Below, one piece after another: positions 16,168 through 26,114 of a stretch of DNA of 64,000 nt. Below the pieces are notes generated by a model that was not told the origin of the DNA, ran no database searches, and saw only the letters and a list, made by a program, of their open reading frames with translations. Position 1 is the first letter of the stretch, and each line of letters opens with the position of its first letter. The position numbers and the translations under genes were made by a program. Source of the stretch: Odoribacter lunatus (GTDB taxonomy: Bacteria > Bacteroidota > Bacteroidia > Bacteroidales > Marinifilaceae); NCBI RefSeq assembly GCF_943193135.1, contig NZ_CALPCZ010000001.1:248001-312000 (forward strand), written 5' to 3'.

Positions 16168-17238
16168 CTAAATCAAATCTTCCCGGCCGGAAGTGTAGAT
16201 ACGCCATTTTTCAATCAGCGCTTGCATATCTTGTGGAAGTGGAGAATCGAAATCCATTTTTTCCCCTGTAGCGGGATGGATGAATCCGAGAGTCTTGGCA
16301 TGTAATGCCTGGCGGGGACAAAGCGTAAAACAATTGTGAACAAACTGCTTATATTTAGAAAAAGTAGTGCCCTTTAAAACCTCGTTTCCACCGTATTCCG
16401 CATCATTGAACAGAGGATGTCCGATATGCTTGAAATGAGCTCGGATTTGATGGGTACGGCCTGTTTCCAGTATACACTCAACGACATTCACATAGCCTAG
16501 TTTCTCGATAACTTTATAATGCGTAACAGCATGCTTCCCGTGACTGCCGTCGGGAAAAACGGCCATTGTCTTCCGGTTTACCGGATGGCGGCCGATATGC
16601 CCCGTTATTGTATCGGTATCTTCTTTCAGATTTCCCCAGCACACCGCGATATATTTACGGTCAGACGTCTTGTTGAAAAATTGAAGAGCCAGATGGGACT
16701 TTGCCTCTTCGGTTTTGGCGATAACCAAAAGTCCTGAAGTATCCTTGTCAATGCGGTGGACTAATCCGGGGCGGAAATCATTTCCTTGAAAAAGTGGATT
16801 ATCCTTTAAATGCCATGCCAAAGCATTGACCAACGTTCCGTTGAAATGTCCGAAAGCGGGATGTACCACCATACCAGCCTCTTTATTGACGACGAGCAAA
16901 TGCTCATCCTCATAAACTATATGGAGGGGAATGTCTTCCGGTGTGATTTCAAAATCCCGTTTCGGATAAGCCATCACAATAGAAACCACATCATAAGGTT
17001 TAACCTTATAATTGGACTTTACGGATTTGTCGTTTACTCGGATATTTCCCGCTTCAGCCGCCTCCTGAATTTTTGTACGGGAAGCATGGGGGAGTTTACT
17101 CATCAGGAATTTGTCAATGCGTAGGGGAATTTGACCGCGGTCGGCTTCTATGCGGTGGTGCTCATACATCTCATGCTCACCTTCCCGATTTTCATCATCG
17201 AAATCCAGATCGTCAATATCCTCGTATTCTTCTGTCAT
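16168..17238 (-). CDS. rluD: RluD-type 23S rRNA pseudouridine synthase
   Basis: 356 residues. An acidic N-terminal extension (about 1-25) precedes an S4 RNA-binding domain (about 35-95, RIDKFLMSKLPHASRTKIQEAAEAG) and the RsuA/RluA catalytic domain. The motif LVHRIDKDTSGLLVIAKT carries the catalytic Asp, and TGRTHQIRAHFKHIGHPLFND is the family's second signature. RluD converts uridines in helix 69 of 23S rRNA; which RluA-type sites are modified cannot be read from sequence alone. It begins 3 bp after the PASTA gene and shares its transcript. Confidence 0.92.
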   Translation of the reverse strand: MTEEYEDIDDLDFDDENREGEHEMYEHHRIEADRGQIPLRIDKFLMSKLPHASRTKIQEAAEAGNIRVNDKSVKSNYKVKPYDVVSIVMAYPKRDFEITPEDIPLHIVYEDEHLLVVNKEAGMVVHPAFGHFNGTLVNALAWHLKDNPLFQGNDFRPGLVHRIDKDTSGLLVIAKTEEAKSHLALQFFNKTSDRKYIAVCWGNLKEDTDTITGHIGRHPVNRKTMAVFPDGSHGKHAVTHYKVIEKLGYVNVVECILETGRTHQIRAHFKHIGHPLFNDAEYGGNEVLKGTTFSKYKQFVHNCFTLCPRQALHAKTLGFIHPATGEKMDFDSPLPQDMQALIEKWRIYTSGREDLI

Positions 17239-17241
17239 AAA

Positions 17242-18057
17242 TTATTCTGTAACGATGAGAAGAGAATCCAACTCTTGAATCTTCTGCTTGTCTAATGTGA
17301 TATATAGATTGACATAGGTTCCTGCCTTTACTTGAGGCTGTTGTTGGGCATCTGGGTTTTGCCTGTAAACAATGGCCATGGAAGTTGGGGTTCCTTTAAT
17401 GCTATTATCCGGAATGATTTTTCCGATATTAAGGTAATTTTCTTTCAGATTCCCGATAGCTTGATTTAACAACAAACCTTGTACTTTGGGCATAGCGACA
17501 AAGTTTTTGCTTCTGCCTTCCCCGAGAACAATATCAATGGTGCTTCCCTTTTGAATTAACGTACCCGGTTCGATATCTTTTCCGTGAAGCTGTAATGTTA
17601 GTACTAAATTCTTAAATTGTGACGGAGCATAACTGATATGTCCGATTTTGAATCCTTTGCTGTGTAAAGTTTGCAACGTCTGACGGTAGGGGGCATTATT
17701 CAATTGAGGAAAAGGAACTCGCTCAGGTGAATGGGCATTGGTGATTAGCCGAATCATGCGGTTTTCTTTGACATGTGCGCCGTTTAAGGGATATTGTTCC
17801 AAAACAACACCCGGTTCTGCGCTGTCATCATAGATAGAATCAACAATCATCACTCGCAGTTGATGTGCAGAAGCAACCTCTTGGGCTTCTTCCGGCGATA
17901 ATAATTGAAAAGCCGGTACGGAAATATACTCTCCGTGAGATGTATACACATCCAGACGGGACAAAACAAAATATCCGCCTACAAACAATAGAATAACAGC
18001 AACTAATAAATTTAAAAAGAAAAAAGTTAATCTCGGATATTTAGACAATTTCGCCAT
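17242..18057 (-). CDS. Membrane-anchored PASTA-domain protein
   Basis: 271 residues from the ATG at 18057 (MAKLSKYPRL). A longer frame reaches 18096, but its Met codon falls on a promoter -7 box (18094-18101), so the shorter start is preferred. One N-terminal membrane segment (about 11-33) is followed by three PASTA domains: about 45-115, 118-185 and 190-265. PASTA domains bind muropeptides or lipid II in Gram-positive kinases and PBPs; here there is no kinase or PBP attached. This stand-alone PASTA protein beside rluD is typical of Bacteroidota and probably binds peptidoglycan in the periplasm. Confidence 0.85.
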   Translation of the reverse strand: MAKLSKYPRLTFFFLNLLVAVILLFVGGYFVLSRLDVYTSHGEYISVPAFQLLSPEEAQEVASAHQLRVMIVDSIYDDSAEPGVVLEQYPLNGAHVKENRMIRLITNAHSPERVPFPQLNNAPYRQTLQTLHSKGFKIGHISYAPSQFKNLVLTLQLHGKDIEPGTLIQKGSTIDIVLGEGRSKNFVAMPKVQGLLLNQAIGNLKENYLNIGKIIPDNSIKGTPTSMAIVYRQNPDAQQQPQVKAGTYVNLYITLDKQKIQELDSLLIVTE

Positions 18058-18093
18058 AATTGCTTTAGGTTTTATGAAAATCATTATTGTGCG

Positions 18094-18101
18094 CAAAAAT
18101 A
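18094..18101 (-). promoter_or_regulatory. -7 promoter box of the PASTA-rluD transcript
   Basis: TATTTTTG on the minus strand matches TAnnTTTG exactly; it lies 37 bp upstream of the chosen start and overlaps the alternative upstream start. Confidence 0.6.
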
Positions 18102-18134
18102 GTTCAGATTTTTAAATTTTCCGCTTCTATTTTG

Positions 18135-18142
18135 TAATTTTG
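18135..18142 (+). promoter_or_regulatory. -7 promoter box of the LysM-guaA operon
   Basis: TAATTTTG matches the consensus exactly, 27 bp before the ATG at 18170, in the divergent region with the PASTA gene. Confidence 0.6.
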
Positions 18143-18169
18143 TCACTTATAAGTTGAATAGAATAAACG

Positions 18170-19954
18170 ATGAATAACAGAATTGTAAAAGTTGTATTAT
18201 TTATATATTTCTTCCTCGTATCCGGAATCCTTTCGGCACAATCTCCGGTCGTAAAAAAATCAACAGATATTGTTGTGATAAAAGGAAAAAGTTACTACTT
18301 GCATGTCGTGGAAGAGGGACAAACGCTTTTTGCCATTTGTAAGGCTTACGGAGTGAATATCGAAACGGTAAAACAGGAGAATGACAAACACGACAATATC
18401 ATTAGTATATTTGATGTATTGAAAATTCCATATCAGGAATCGACTGTCGAGCGAGATGCCAAATATTATTACCATAAAGTGGAAAAAGGAGAAACCCTCT
18501 ATTCCATATCCAGGCGTTTCGGAGTTAAAATTAAACGAATTTTAAAAGATAACGATCAGTATGTGCAAGGAACATTGAACATCGGCGATTTGGTTCGTTT
18601 ACCTTTGGAAGAAATACAAACAATCATACCTAAAGAAAAATCCATTGCAGAACATAAAACAGAGCATGAAGCAGAACAGGAATCCGGACAGGAATTTGTT
18701 GAAGAGCAGACGATAGATAGTGATACGCTCTATTTGACAGGAGAAGGACCGATATATGCCACTCCGGTTCGCGAAGAAAAACCGGATTTTATTTCCGATA
18801 CTTTTATTCCGGACAATAAATATGTGAAAGTCGCCTTATTGCTTCCTTTCTATGCCGTGGAAAATATGAATCTGAACTCTCTGAATAAATTGCAAGATAG
18901 TTTAGGAACGGGGAAGACAAAAAAACAAATTCTGCGCAAATCGGAACAATTCCTTTATTTTTATGAAGGAATTTTGCTGGCGGTAGATAGTTTGAAAAAA
19001 GAGGGATATAAAATAGATTTACACATCTATGATACGGAAAAAAATACAGCAAAAATGTATCGGATTACAGAAGAACTCAATCAATTGAATCCCGATTTGA
19101 TTATTGGACCGGTCTATGCTTCCGAATACAAAATAATAGCGGAAAACTTAATGAATAAGACGATACCCATAATTTATCCGTTATCGTCAAGAGGAGAAAA
19201 CTTCAGCCGTTATCCCAATTTCTTGCAGGTAAATCCTTCATTTAACGTATTGACGGGAGAAATGGCTACCTGGGTTGCAGCTCAAAGCGAAAAGGCCAAT
19301 ATAATCAGTATCAGCTGGACGGGAGGGGAATTCAATGACGAACAAATAGTGTCGGAACTGACGGAAAAGAAACTTTTTGCAGACAGAATAAATAGGATAC
19401 AGGCTATCCAGTTTTATAAATGGGACTTTCAGGAAGAGCAGTCTGACACATTTAAACTGTTATTAAATCCGGATCAAGAGAACATAATCATTTTACCCTC
19501 TTCCAAAGAGGCTGATGTAAGCAAAATGTTGCCTGTATTGTCTGCTTTTGCCGATGAATTTAAAATCACTGTACTTGGTTTCCCTGAATGGCAAAACTTT
19601 ACTTCCGTAGACCATGAGACTTTTTTTAAACTGAATGTAAAGCTCTTTGCCTATAGTTATGTTGATACGCAGAGTGAAAACGGTAAACGTTTTGGAGATA
19701 CCTATCGTAAATATTTTTATACAGAACCGAACCCGTTGGCTAATAAAGCGTATGATATAGGATTGTATTTTATACCTTTAGCTGCTAAATATGGAAACCG
19801 GATGTTGGATGCAGTGTCTTTTTATGAAAAAGAGGGGATATTTTCACGTTTCCGCTTCTTCAAGACCTGTGAAGACTGCGGAAGAGAAAACTATGGTTTT
19901 TATATAGTCAATTATGGCTCGGACTATCGATTAAAAATGGAGAAATACCAATAA
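18170..19954 (+). CDS. Secreted LysM protein with a periplasmic-binding-protein-like domain
   Basis: 594 residues. A signal peptide (about 1-23, ending SAQ) is followed by two LysM motifs: about 42-87 (YYLHVVEEGQTLFAICKAYGV) and 102-147 (YYHKVEKGETLYSISRRFGV). A Glu-rich linker leads to a C-terminal region (about 215-590) with the alternating layout of type I periplasmic-binding proteins (VKVALLLPFYAVENM, DLIIGPVYASEYKIIAE, IIYPLSSRGENFSRYPNFLQVNPS). LysM binds peptidoglycan glycan; the second domain resembles LpoA or amino-acid-binding folds and may regulate a wall synthase. First gene of a likely operon with guaA 24 bp downstream. Confidence 0.85.
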   Translation: MNNRIVKVVLFIYFFLVSGILSAQSPVVKKSTDIVVIKGKSYYLHVVEEGQTLFAICKAYGVNIETVKQENDKHDNIISIFDVLKIPYQESTVERDAKYYYHKVEKGETLYSISRRFGVKIKRILKDNDQYVQGTLNIGDLVRLPLEEIQTIIPKEKSIAEHKTEHEAEQESGQEFVEEQTIDSDTLYLTGEGPIYATPVREEKPDFISDTFIPDNKYVKVALLLPFYAVENMNLNSLNKLQDSLGTGKTKKQILRKSEQFLYFYEGILLAVDSLKKEGYKIDLHIYDTEKNTAKMYRITEELNQLNPDLIIGPVYASEYKIIAENLMNKTIPIIYPLSSRGENFSRYPNFLQVNPSFNVLTGEMATWVAAQSEKANIISISWTGGEFNDEQIVSELTEKKLFADRINRIQAIQFYKWDFQEEQSDTFKLLLNPDQENIIILPSSKEADVSKMLPVLSAFADEFKITVLGFPEWQNFTSVDHETFFKLNVKLFAYSYVDTQSENGKRFGDTYRKYFYTEPNPLANKAYDIGLYFIPLAAKYGNRMLDAVSFYEKEGIFSRFRFFKTCEDCGRENYGFYIVNYGSDYRLKMEKYQ

Positions 19955-19978
19955 GTCATTTAAAAAGAATATAATAAT

Positions 19979-21508
19979 ATGCAGGAAAAGATTTTGATAC
20001 TGGATTTCGGATCGCAATATACTCAGTTAATAGCAAGAAGAGTACGCGAATTAAACGTATATTGCGAGATATATCCCTATAACCATTATCCGGTCCTTGA
20101 CTCCTCCGTTAAAGGAGTAATTCTGTCGGGAAGTCCTTTTTCCGTGCGGGATGAAAAAGCACCGCAGCCGGACTTGTCGGCTATAAAGGGGAAATTGCCC
20201 TTATTGGGAGTATGCTTCGGAGCCCAGTATCTGGCACACCATTTCGGAGGAGAAGTAAAAGCCTCCAACAAACGGGAATACGGGCGTGCCAACTTAACTT
20301 ACATTGATAGACAAAGTTTGCTGTTTGACGGTATAGGAGAAAATACGCAAGTATGGATGTCGCATGGGGATACCATCGAAAAACTACCTGCCGGTTACCG
20401 GATTATTGCAAGTACAGCAGATGTTAAGAATGCCGCATTCAAAGTAGAAAACGAAACAACTTACGGCATACAGTTTCATCCGGAAGTCTATCACAGTACA
20501 GAGGGAGCGCATTTATTACGCAACTTTGTCGTTAATATCTGTGGGTGCAAACAAAAATGGACGCCCGACTCTTTTGTAGAAACGACTGTTACAGAATTAA
20601 AGCAAAAATTAGGTGATGACCGGGTTATACTCGGACTATCTGGAGGAGTGGACTCTACGGTAGCGGCAATGCTGCTTCATCGGGCGATAGGGAATAAATT
20701 AACCTGTATCTTCGTAGATAATGGTTTATTGCGCAAAGATGAATACAAAAATGTATTGGAAAACTACAAAGAACTCGGATTGAATGTCGTTGGCTCCGAA
20801 TCGGGTGACTTGTTTCTCAGTCGTCTGGCAGGAGTTACTGAACCGGAAAAGAAACGTAAAATTATCGGTAGTACTTTTATCGATGTTTTTGATCAGGAAG
20901 CCTCCAAAATCAAAGATGCCAAATGGTTGGGACAGGGTACAATTTATCCGGATGTTATTGAATCCTTATCGGTAAACGGACCTTCGCAGACAATCAAATC
21001 GCACCATAACGTAGGCGGATTGCCGGATTACATGAAACTAAAATTGGTAGAACCTTTGCGTTTGCTTTTCAAAGACGAAGTGCGGAGAGTGGGGAAAAGT
21101 CTCGGACTTGCGGATAAATTTCTGCAAAGACACCCGTTCCCCGGGCCGGGCTTGGCTATTCGTATACTTGGAGAGATAACTCCGGAAAAAGTGCGCTTGT
21201 TGCAGGAAGCCGACCACATATTCATTTCAATGCTTCAGGAAGAAGGATTATACAATCAGGTATGGCAGGCAGGCGTCATGTTATTGCCTGTACAAAGTGT
21301 CGGCGTTATGGGGGATGAGCGTACCTATGAAAGTGTAGTTGCCTTGCGGGCGGTAGAGTCTACGGACGGAATGACTGCCGATTGGTGCCACTTGCCTTAC
21401 GAATTTCTTGCACGGGTATCTAACCGTATTATAAATAATGTCAGGGGGATTAACAGAGTCGTTTACGATATCAGTTCAAAACCGCCTGCCACAATCGAAT
21501 GGGAATAA
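19979..21508 (+). CDS. guaA: GMP synthase (glutamine-hydrolysing)
   Basis: 509 residues, the full family length. It converts XMP to GMP. The class I glutamine amidotransferase domain shows [12 protein letters not shown] (nucleophile Cys) and [11 protein letters not shown] (His and Glu of the triad). The ATP pyrophosphatase domain has the P-loop [13 protein letters not shown], and the C-terminal dimerisation domain ends with [23 protein letters not shown] is a further signature. guaB, the preceding step, is in this window at 38292 but in another operon. Intact; nothing unusual. Confidence 0.98.
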   Translation: MQEKILILDFGSQYTQLIARRVRELNVYCEIYPYNHYPVLDSSVKGVILSGSPFSVRDEKAPQPDLSAIKGKLPLLGVCFGAQYLAHHFGGEVKASNKREYGRANLTYIDRQSLLFDGIGENTQVWMSHGDTIEKLPAGYRIIASTADVKNAAFKVENETTYGIQFHPEVYHSTEGAHLLRNFVVNICGCKQKWTPDSFVETTVTELKQKLGDDRVILGLSGGVDSTVAAMLLHRAIGNKLTCIFVDNGLLRKDEYKNVLENYKELGLNVVGSESGDLFLSRLAGVTEPEKKRKIIGSTFIDVFDQEASKIKDAKWLGQGTIYPDVIESLSVNGPSQTIKSHHNVGGLPDYMKLKLVEPLRLLFKDEVRRVGKSLGLADKFLQRHPFPGPGLAIRILGEITPEKVRLLQEADHIFISMLQEEGLYNQVWQAGVMLLPVQSVGVMGDERTYESVVALRAVESTDGMTADWCHLPYEFLARVSNRIINNVRGINRVVYDISSKPPATIEWE

Positions 21509-21517
21509 AATTATCGT

Positions 21518-22591
21518 ATGATTAGAATGAAAGAAGTACTCCGAACGATAGACAGACTGAAAAGATGTCTAAGGAAGAGTGATAATATGCGGGCCGTAAT
21601 CATTCCTCATATCTCTGCCGACGGAGATGCAGTGGGGGCTTGTTCCGCTTTTTCAATGGCATTGGAAAACAATGGTATCAAAGCTTCTATTATCACGTGT
21701 GATTTCTTTCCGGAATACTTGAAATGGTTGAAAAATGCGAATAAAGCCGTCTCATTGCAAGACAGATCGGAGCAGTGTAAAAAATTAATAGCCGAAGCTG
21801 ATATCATATTCATGCTTGACCATAATACGATATTGCGGGAAGGAGACTTGCAGCCTTTACTACGGGATTATAAGGGGCTAAAAGTGATTATCGACCATCA
21901 TCCGGAACCGGAAGAGGTAGACTTTATCATATCCAATACCCGGGTATCTTCCACATGTGAGTTATTATATACTGTTATCAGCAGAATATGGGGTGACGAA
22001 GCAATTACTCCTGATATGGCAAATGCTCTCTATACGGGAATAAATACAGATACCGGAGGATTAAGCCACAACTCTTCTCATCCGGAAACTTACAGAGTGG
22101 TAGCAGATTTATTGGACCGGGGACTGAACAAACAGTATGTACATGAAAATCTTTATCAACACAATCGGCTTTCACGTTTGCGGCTGATTGGAAATGCTCT
22201 GTTAAATAAATTGACCATTCATCCCGATTATCCGTTGGCGCTTATACCTATTACCGGACAGGAATTAGAAAAATATGATTTCAAGGAAGGGGATTTGGAA
22301 GGACTGGTCAATATACCCTTGTCCATTGAAAAAGTATTGGTCTCCATACAAATTACCCAACGAAAAGAGAGAGTAAAACTCTCTTTCCGTTCCAAGGGTA
22401 ATATACCGATTAATCTTTGGGCAAAAGAATATTTTAACGGAGGGGGACACCTAAATGCTGCCGGAGGGCAATCAACAGAGCCCTTAGAGCAAGTCGTTCA
22501 GAAAATCAATGAGACGGCTGCCTGGTTTTTTGACCAATGCAAATGCCATTCCTCAAAACGTTCCGCTTCAGCCCAGAGTACGGAAAATTAA
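21518..22591 (+). CDS. DHH/DHHA1-family phosphoesterase (NrnA-like)
   Basis: 357 residues. The DHH motifs are complete: HISADGDAVGA with metal Asp residues, MLDHNT, VIIDHHPEPEEVDF, and TGINTDTGGLSHNSS. The DHHA1 domain ends with the GGGHLNAAGG loop that binds the nucleotide end. Proteins of this kind degrade nano-RNA and 3'-phosphoadenosine 5'-phosphate, or cyclic dinucleotide products such as pApA; which one applies here cannot be decided from sequence. Cytosolic. It starts 9 bp after guaA and shares a TTAA double stop with the convergent DUF6266 gene. Confidence 0.88.
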   Translation: MIRMKEVLRTIDRLKRCLRKSDNMRAVIIPHISADGDAVGACSAFSMALENNGIKASIITCDFFPEYLKWLKNANKAVSLQDRSEQCKKLIAEADIIFMLDHNTILREGDLQPLLRDYKGLKVIIDHHPEPEEVDFIISNTRVSSTCELLYTVISRIWGDEAITPDMANALYTGINTDTGGLSHNSSHPETYRVVADLLDRGLNKQYVHENLYQHNRLSRLRLIGNALLNKLTIHPDYPLALIPITGQELEKYDFKEGDLEGLVNIPLSIEKVLVSIQITQRKERVKLSFRSKGNIPINLWAKEYFNGGGHLNAAGGQSTEPLEQVVQKINETAAWFFDQCKCHSSKRSASAQSTEN

Positions 22592-23223
22592 ATAGTGCCG
22601 ATAAAACGGCTGTCGGAATAGATATTTTCGTATTGCTTTTTGAAAAATGCGAACAGATGTACTTCATTCTTGATACCTGCGGGTAGTTTGAAAGTGTATT
22701 CTCCTGCTTTTCTTTTTACCGTCTCCTGTTCGATGCCGTAAATCTTATAATTTCTTTTCTCATTTCTGTCATAAACGGCAAGATACAGTAAATCGCTCGT
22801 ATCGCTGTCTCCCGGACAACTTGCGTCCCATCGTAAAGTCACGGTATCGGGTGTTGTATGGACCATGGCTATATTGTCCGGTATGTAAAGAGGACCATAG
22901 CTGATTTTTAATTTGGCGAAATCTTCCGCTTCCCCTTCAGGGGTGAAATTATGTATATTCTCCTTGATGAAAAGATTATATCCGCTTAAATCTGTTCCGC
23001 GGACGGATTCCTGCCAGGATAAACGCATCGGCATACCGATATTCCGGAAAAACAGAGAAGCTCCCCGGAATTTGCTCTTTTGAGAGTTTTGCTCCGGACT
23101 GTCAGACTTCTTATAACCTTTCGGCTTACTCCGCATACGTATCTTTCCGTTTACCTCATACACGATAATATTGGCCAGACTTCCGCTCATACTGTTGAAT
23201 AAAGTTGATTTCGCGATACTCAT
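22588..23223 (-). CDS. DUF6266-family protein
   Basis: 211 residues with the family's N-terminal signature (LFNSMSGSLANIIVYEVNGKIRMRSKPKG), a conserved middle with WQESVRGTDLSGYNLFIKEN, and a C-terminal fibronectin-III-like beta region (TTPDTVTLRWDASCPGDSDTSDLLYLAVYD). The function is unknown. No signal peptide is seen. The family is common in Bacteroidota, often as solitary genes like this one. Its upstream region is very AT-rich and repetitive (23295-23387); TACTTTTA on the minus strand (23272-23279) is one base off the -7 consensus and could be its promoter. Confidence 0.75.
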   Translation of the reverse strand: MSIAKSTLFNSMSGSLANIIVYEVNGKIRMRSKPKGYKKSDSPEQNSQKSKFRGASLFFRNIGMPMRLSWQESVRGTDLSGYNLFIKENIHNFTPEGEAEDFAKLKISYGPLYIPDNIAMVHTTPDTVTLRWDASCPGDSDTSDLLYLAVYDRNEKRNYKIYGIEQETVKRKAGEYTFKLPAGIKNEVHLFAFFKKQYENIYSDSRFIGTI

Positions 23224-23294
23224 AACTTACGATTAAAATAAAACATATTCATCTTACATATAAATTCGTAATAAAAGTATATTAAAAATAAATA

Positions 23295-23387
23295 AAATCC
23301 AAATTAAATATCAATTAAAACCTATATTAATTGGATTTAACTTGGATTTGATATGGATTTAACATGGATTTAATATAGATTTAAATA
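23295..23387. repeat. AT-rich inverted repeat and 11-bp tandem repeats between DUF6266 and cutC
   Basis: AAATCCAAATTA (23295-23306) is matched by TTAATTGGATTT (23327-23338) in inverted orientation, with one indel. From 23333 five tandem 11-bp units of the form GGATTTAACAT follow to 23387. The unit core GGATTT is also the inverted-repeat core, so the block consists of one motif in both orientations. No coding potential. Confidence 0.8.
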
Positions 23388-23491
23388 TAAGTTGAAGTGA
23401 AGATTATATTTTGGAAATAATGCTTTGTTGTTTGAAATTGTGTTTATATGTTTGTGAGTATCGTGTAGTTAAAAGAAAACAGGAAGATTTT

Positions 23492-24244
23492 ATGAAAAAA
23501 TGCGAACTTGAAATATGTGCTTATTCGTTGGAATCCTGTCGGGCGGCGAAAGAAGCGGGGGCGGACAGGGTGGAATTGTGTGCGGCGATGTATGACGGCG
23601 GAACAACACCTTCTGCGGCAACGATACGTATGGCGCGGGAGCTAACAGAAGGAATGGAGTTGTATGTGATGATTCGGCCGAGGGGAGGGGATTTTCTTTA
23701 TTCGGAATGGGAATACAGGCAAATGTGGGAAGATATTCGTTTTGTCAAGGAAAGCGGTGCGGATGGTGTCGTGTTGGGGATATTGGCGGCGGACGGTATC
23801 GTGGATGTGGAAAGAATGACGAAGCTGGTGGCGTGGGCTTCCCCGTTGAAGGTGACTTTTCACCGTGCTTTTGATATGACACGGAATGCCGGGGAGGCAT
23901 TGGAAGCGGTTATCGGGTGCGGCTGTCATCGTATTCTGACTTCCGGTATGCATAATACGGCAACGGAAGGAGTGGGCGTATTGAGGGAATTGGTACGGCA
24001 GGCACAGGGACGAATACAGATAATGGCTGGAAGCGGTGTGAATGTATCCAATGCGCGGCAGTTGTTGGAAACAGGGGTCGATGCGTTGCATATGAGCGGG
24101 AAGAGTGTGCGGGATAGTGCGATGGTTTTCCGTAATCCGCATATATTTATGGGAGGAGTTCCGGGTATTCCGGAATATGATATTGCATACAGTGATAAGC
24201 GAAAGATAGAAGAGGTGGTCAAGGTCTTGCAGACTTGTAGATAA
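23492..24244 (+). CDS. cutC: CutC family protein
   Basis: 250 residues from the ATG at 23492, with AGGAAG 6 bp upstream; an earlier in-frame Met at 23411 adds only low-complexity sequence and is rejected. The family TIM-barrel signature is clear: LEICAYSLESCRAAKEAGADRVELCA, TPSAATIRMARE, VMIRPRGGDFLYS, VTFHRAFDMT, RILTSGM and IMAGSGVNVSNA. CutC was named for copper homeostasis in E. coli, but its enzymatic reaction is unproven. Cytosolic. It stands alone between the repeat block and the convergent phosphatase gene. Confidence 0.93.
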   Translation: MKKCELEICAYSLESCRAAKEAGADRVELCAAMYDGGTTPSAATIRMARELTEGMELYVMIRPRGGDFLYSEWEYRQMWEDIRFVKESGADGVVLGILAADGIVDVERMTKLVAWASPLKVTFHRAFDMTRNAGEALEAVIGCGCHRILTSGMHNTATEGVGVLRELVRQAQGRIQIMAGSGVNVSNARQLLETGVDALHMSGKSVRDSAMVFRNPHIFMGGVPGIPEYDIAYSDKRKIEEVVKVLQTCR

Positions 24245-24267
24245 AATTATCTTTCGGGTCTGGAATT

Positions 24268-26070
24268 TTATTGGAGTTGAATGGCAAGGAGGGTGAAATC
24301 GTCTGATAATTCTGCGTTATTGATGTGTTGATGTAAGTCTTTCAATATGGCATCAACGAGTTTGTTTGGTTGCAGGGAGGAGGAGTTGCGGATGGCAGCT
24401 TTGAGTTTTTCCTCGCCGTAAAACAGACCCGATTGGTTTTCTGCGTCGGTGATACCGTCCGTATATAACAGGAGGGTTGTGCCGATAGGCAAGGTATAGT
24501 GGCATTCACTGTAAGAATAATTTTCGAGCAGACCAACGGGGGAGTCATGATGACACGTCAGTTTACTTGTTTCGCGGTTGGCATGTATGATTAACGGTTC
24601 GGGATGGCCTGCATTGGTGAAAGTCATTTCTCCTGTTTTAATGTTCAGGATGCCTACAAACATGGTGACGTACATATCTCCTTCGTTATTTTCAGCCGTG
24701 TAGATATTGATTGTGTTGCAAATATTGGCCGTGGAGGTTTGTATACTGGCGACATAGCGGAATAGTTTTACGACGGAGGCCATGTAGAGGGCTGCCGGTA
24801 TGCCTTTTCCCGCGACATCTCCGATGGCAAAATAGAGATGGTCATCGGCGAGGAAGTATTCATATAAATCGCCGCCGACGTGTTTGGATTGTTGCAGTTC
24901 TCCTTTTACATGGATGTTTTCCGGTAATGGGGAGGGATAAGGGAGGAAACGCTGTTGCAGTTTTTGTGCCAGACGGATTTCATTCCGCATTTTTTCGTTA
25001 TTGTGTTGCAGGTAACTGAAAGCATCTTTCAGTACTCCTAATTCGTCATTGCTGCTGATACTGATTCCGTCGCTTTGCAGTCCGTTCCGGATTTGCCGGG
25101 CGTATCCGGAAAATTCTTTGAGCGGTTTGGATATTTGCCGGGCTATTCTGAATGTGATGAAAATAAGCAATAGCAGGGCTAATCCGCAAATGAGCAACAG
25201 CAGTTCGTGAAATTTGTTGGATGTAACGAGGATTTCATCATAGGGACAGGCAAGGCCGAGGCGCCAGTTTAAAAAAGGAATAGAGGTGTAAAACAGAAAA
25301 TGGTTCAGATGGCATTGCTTGATGGTTATTGCGCCAGTTTGACCTTGTAAAAAGGCTTTTTTTATTTTTTGTCCGTCAGGATGGCAAAAGTAATCGTGCA
25401 GTGTGTTTTGGAATGTTGGATGTGGGCAAAAGATGGTTTCGCCCTCTGTGGTGGTGAAAAAGATATGGCCGGAGGTATAGAGTTTGACGTCGGCAGCAAA
25501 GTCAATGAACCAGTCAATGGGGAATATAAAGCCAATGATGCCGTCAGCGGCGATGTCGTTTGCAAGGGGGGCACAATAGCAGATGTGTTGTTTTTGGGGG
25601 TATTGGATGAAACTCCAGCAGCCTCCGGTGGTGTTTTTGCGAAAGATGCAGGATGTGTCGGCAGAGAAGGGCTGCTGCCCGTTGCAGCAAATAATGGAAT
25701 CGGATGGGGTACGGACGGCGTGTATGCTGGCAGGATGTGCGGGAGAAGGGGTGTAGGAGATGAAACATTCGCTTAAATAAGGATAGGTGTGCAGGATTTG
25801 GGCGGGCAGGAACTGTAGGCCGGAGGTCCGGTGAGTATCCGTAAAGGAGTGGAGTGTTTGCGGGATTTGTTCTATGCTGGTGATTTTGCGATTTAATGTG
25901 CGGATAACACTGAAAGATATATCGGATGCCTTGTGGAATGCGTTGTCCCGGATGTATTTCCTTGAAGAAAAGAAGATGCAGATAGATAGTAAGATAAAGA
26001 TGACGAAGGAGGCGGACAGCAGTGAAAATATCAGTTTATGGGTGACGCTTTTTAAATGTTGTCTTTCCAT
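24268..26070 (-). CDS. Membrane sensor with HAMP and SpoIIE-type PP2C phosphatase domain
   Basis: 600 residues. Two membrane segments (about 13-35 and 287-310) bracket a periplasmic sensor region of about 250 residues with a Cache-like look (WRLGLACPYDEILVTSN near its end). A HAMP linker (about 310-362, FRIARQISKPLKEFSGYARQI) leads to a SpoIIE/RsbU phosphatase (about 385-600) with GDVAGKGIPAALYMA, NAGHPEPL and LLLYTDGITDAENQ carrying the metal aspartates. Such proteins dephosphorylate an anti-sigma antagonist; no antagonist or anti-sigma gene is adjacent, so the partner is unknown. It is the last gene of the likely operon starting at 29889. Confidence 0.9.
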   Translation of the reverse strand: MERQHLKSVTHKLIFSLLSASFVIFILLSICIFFSSRKYIRDNAFHKASDISFSVIRTLNRKITSIEQIPQTLHSFTDTHRTSGLQFLPAQILHTYPYLSECFISYTPSPAHPASIHAVRTPSDSIICCNGQQPFSADTSCIFRKNTTGGCWSFIQYPQKQHICYCAPLANDIAADGIIGFIFPIDWFIDFAADVKLYTSGHIFFTTTEGETIFCPHPTFQNTLHDYFCHPDGQKIKKAFLQGQTGAITIKQCHLNHFLFYTSIPFLNWRLGLACPYDEILVTSNKFHELLLLICGLALLLLIFITFRIARQISKPLKEFSGYARQIRNGLQSDGISISSNDELGVLKDAFSYLQHNNEKMRNEIRLAQKLQQRFLPYPSPLPENIHVKGELQQSKHVGGDLYEYFLADDHLYFAIGDVAGKGIPAALYMASVVKLFRYVASIQTSTANICNTINIYTAENNEGDMYVTMFVGILNIKTGEMTFTNAGHPEPLIIHANRETSKLTCHHDSPVGLLENYSYSECHYTLPIGTTLLLYTDGITDAENQSGLFYGEEKLKAAIRNSSSLQPNKLVDAILKDLHQHINNAELSDDFTLLAIQLQ

Positions 26071-26114
26071 AGTTTACAGGCTGTAATATTTTCAACAAGT
26101 TATTTCCCGTGGTT

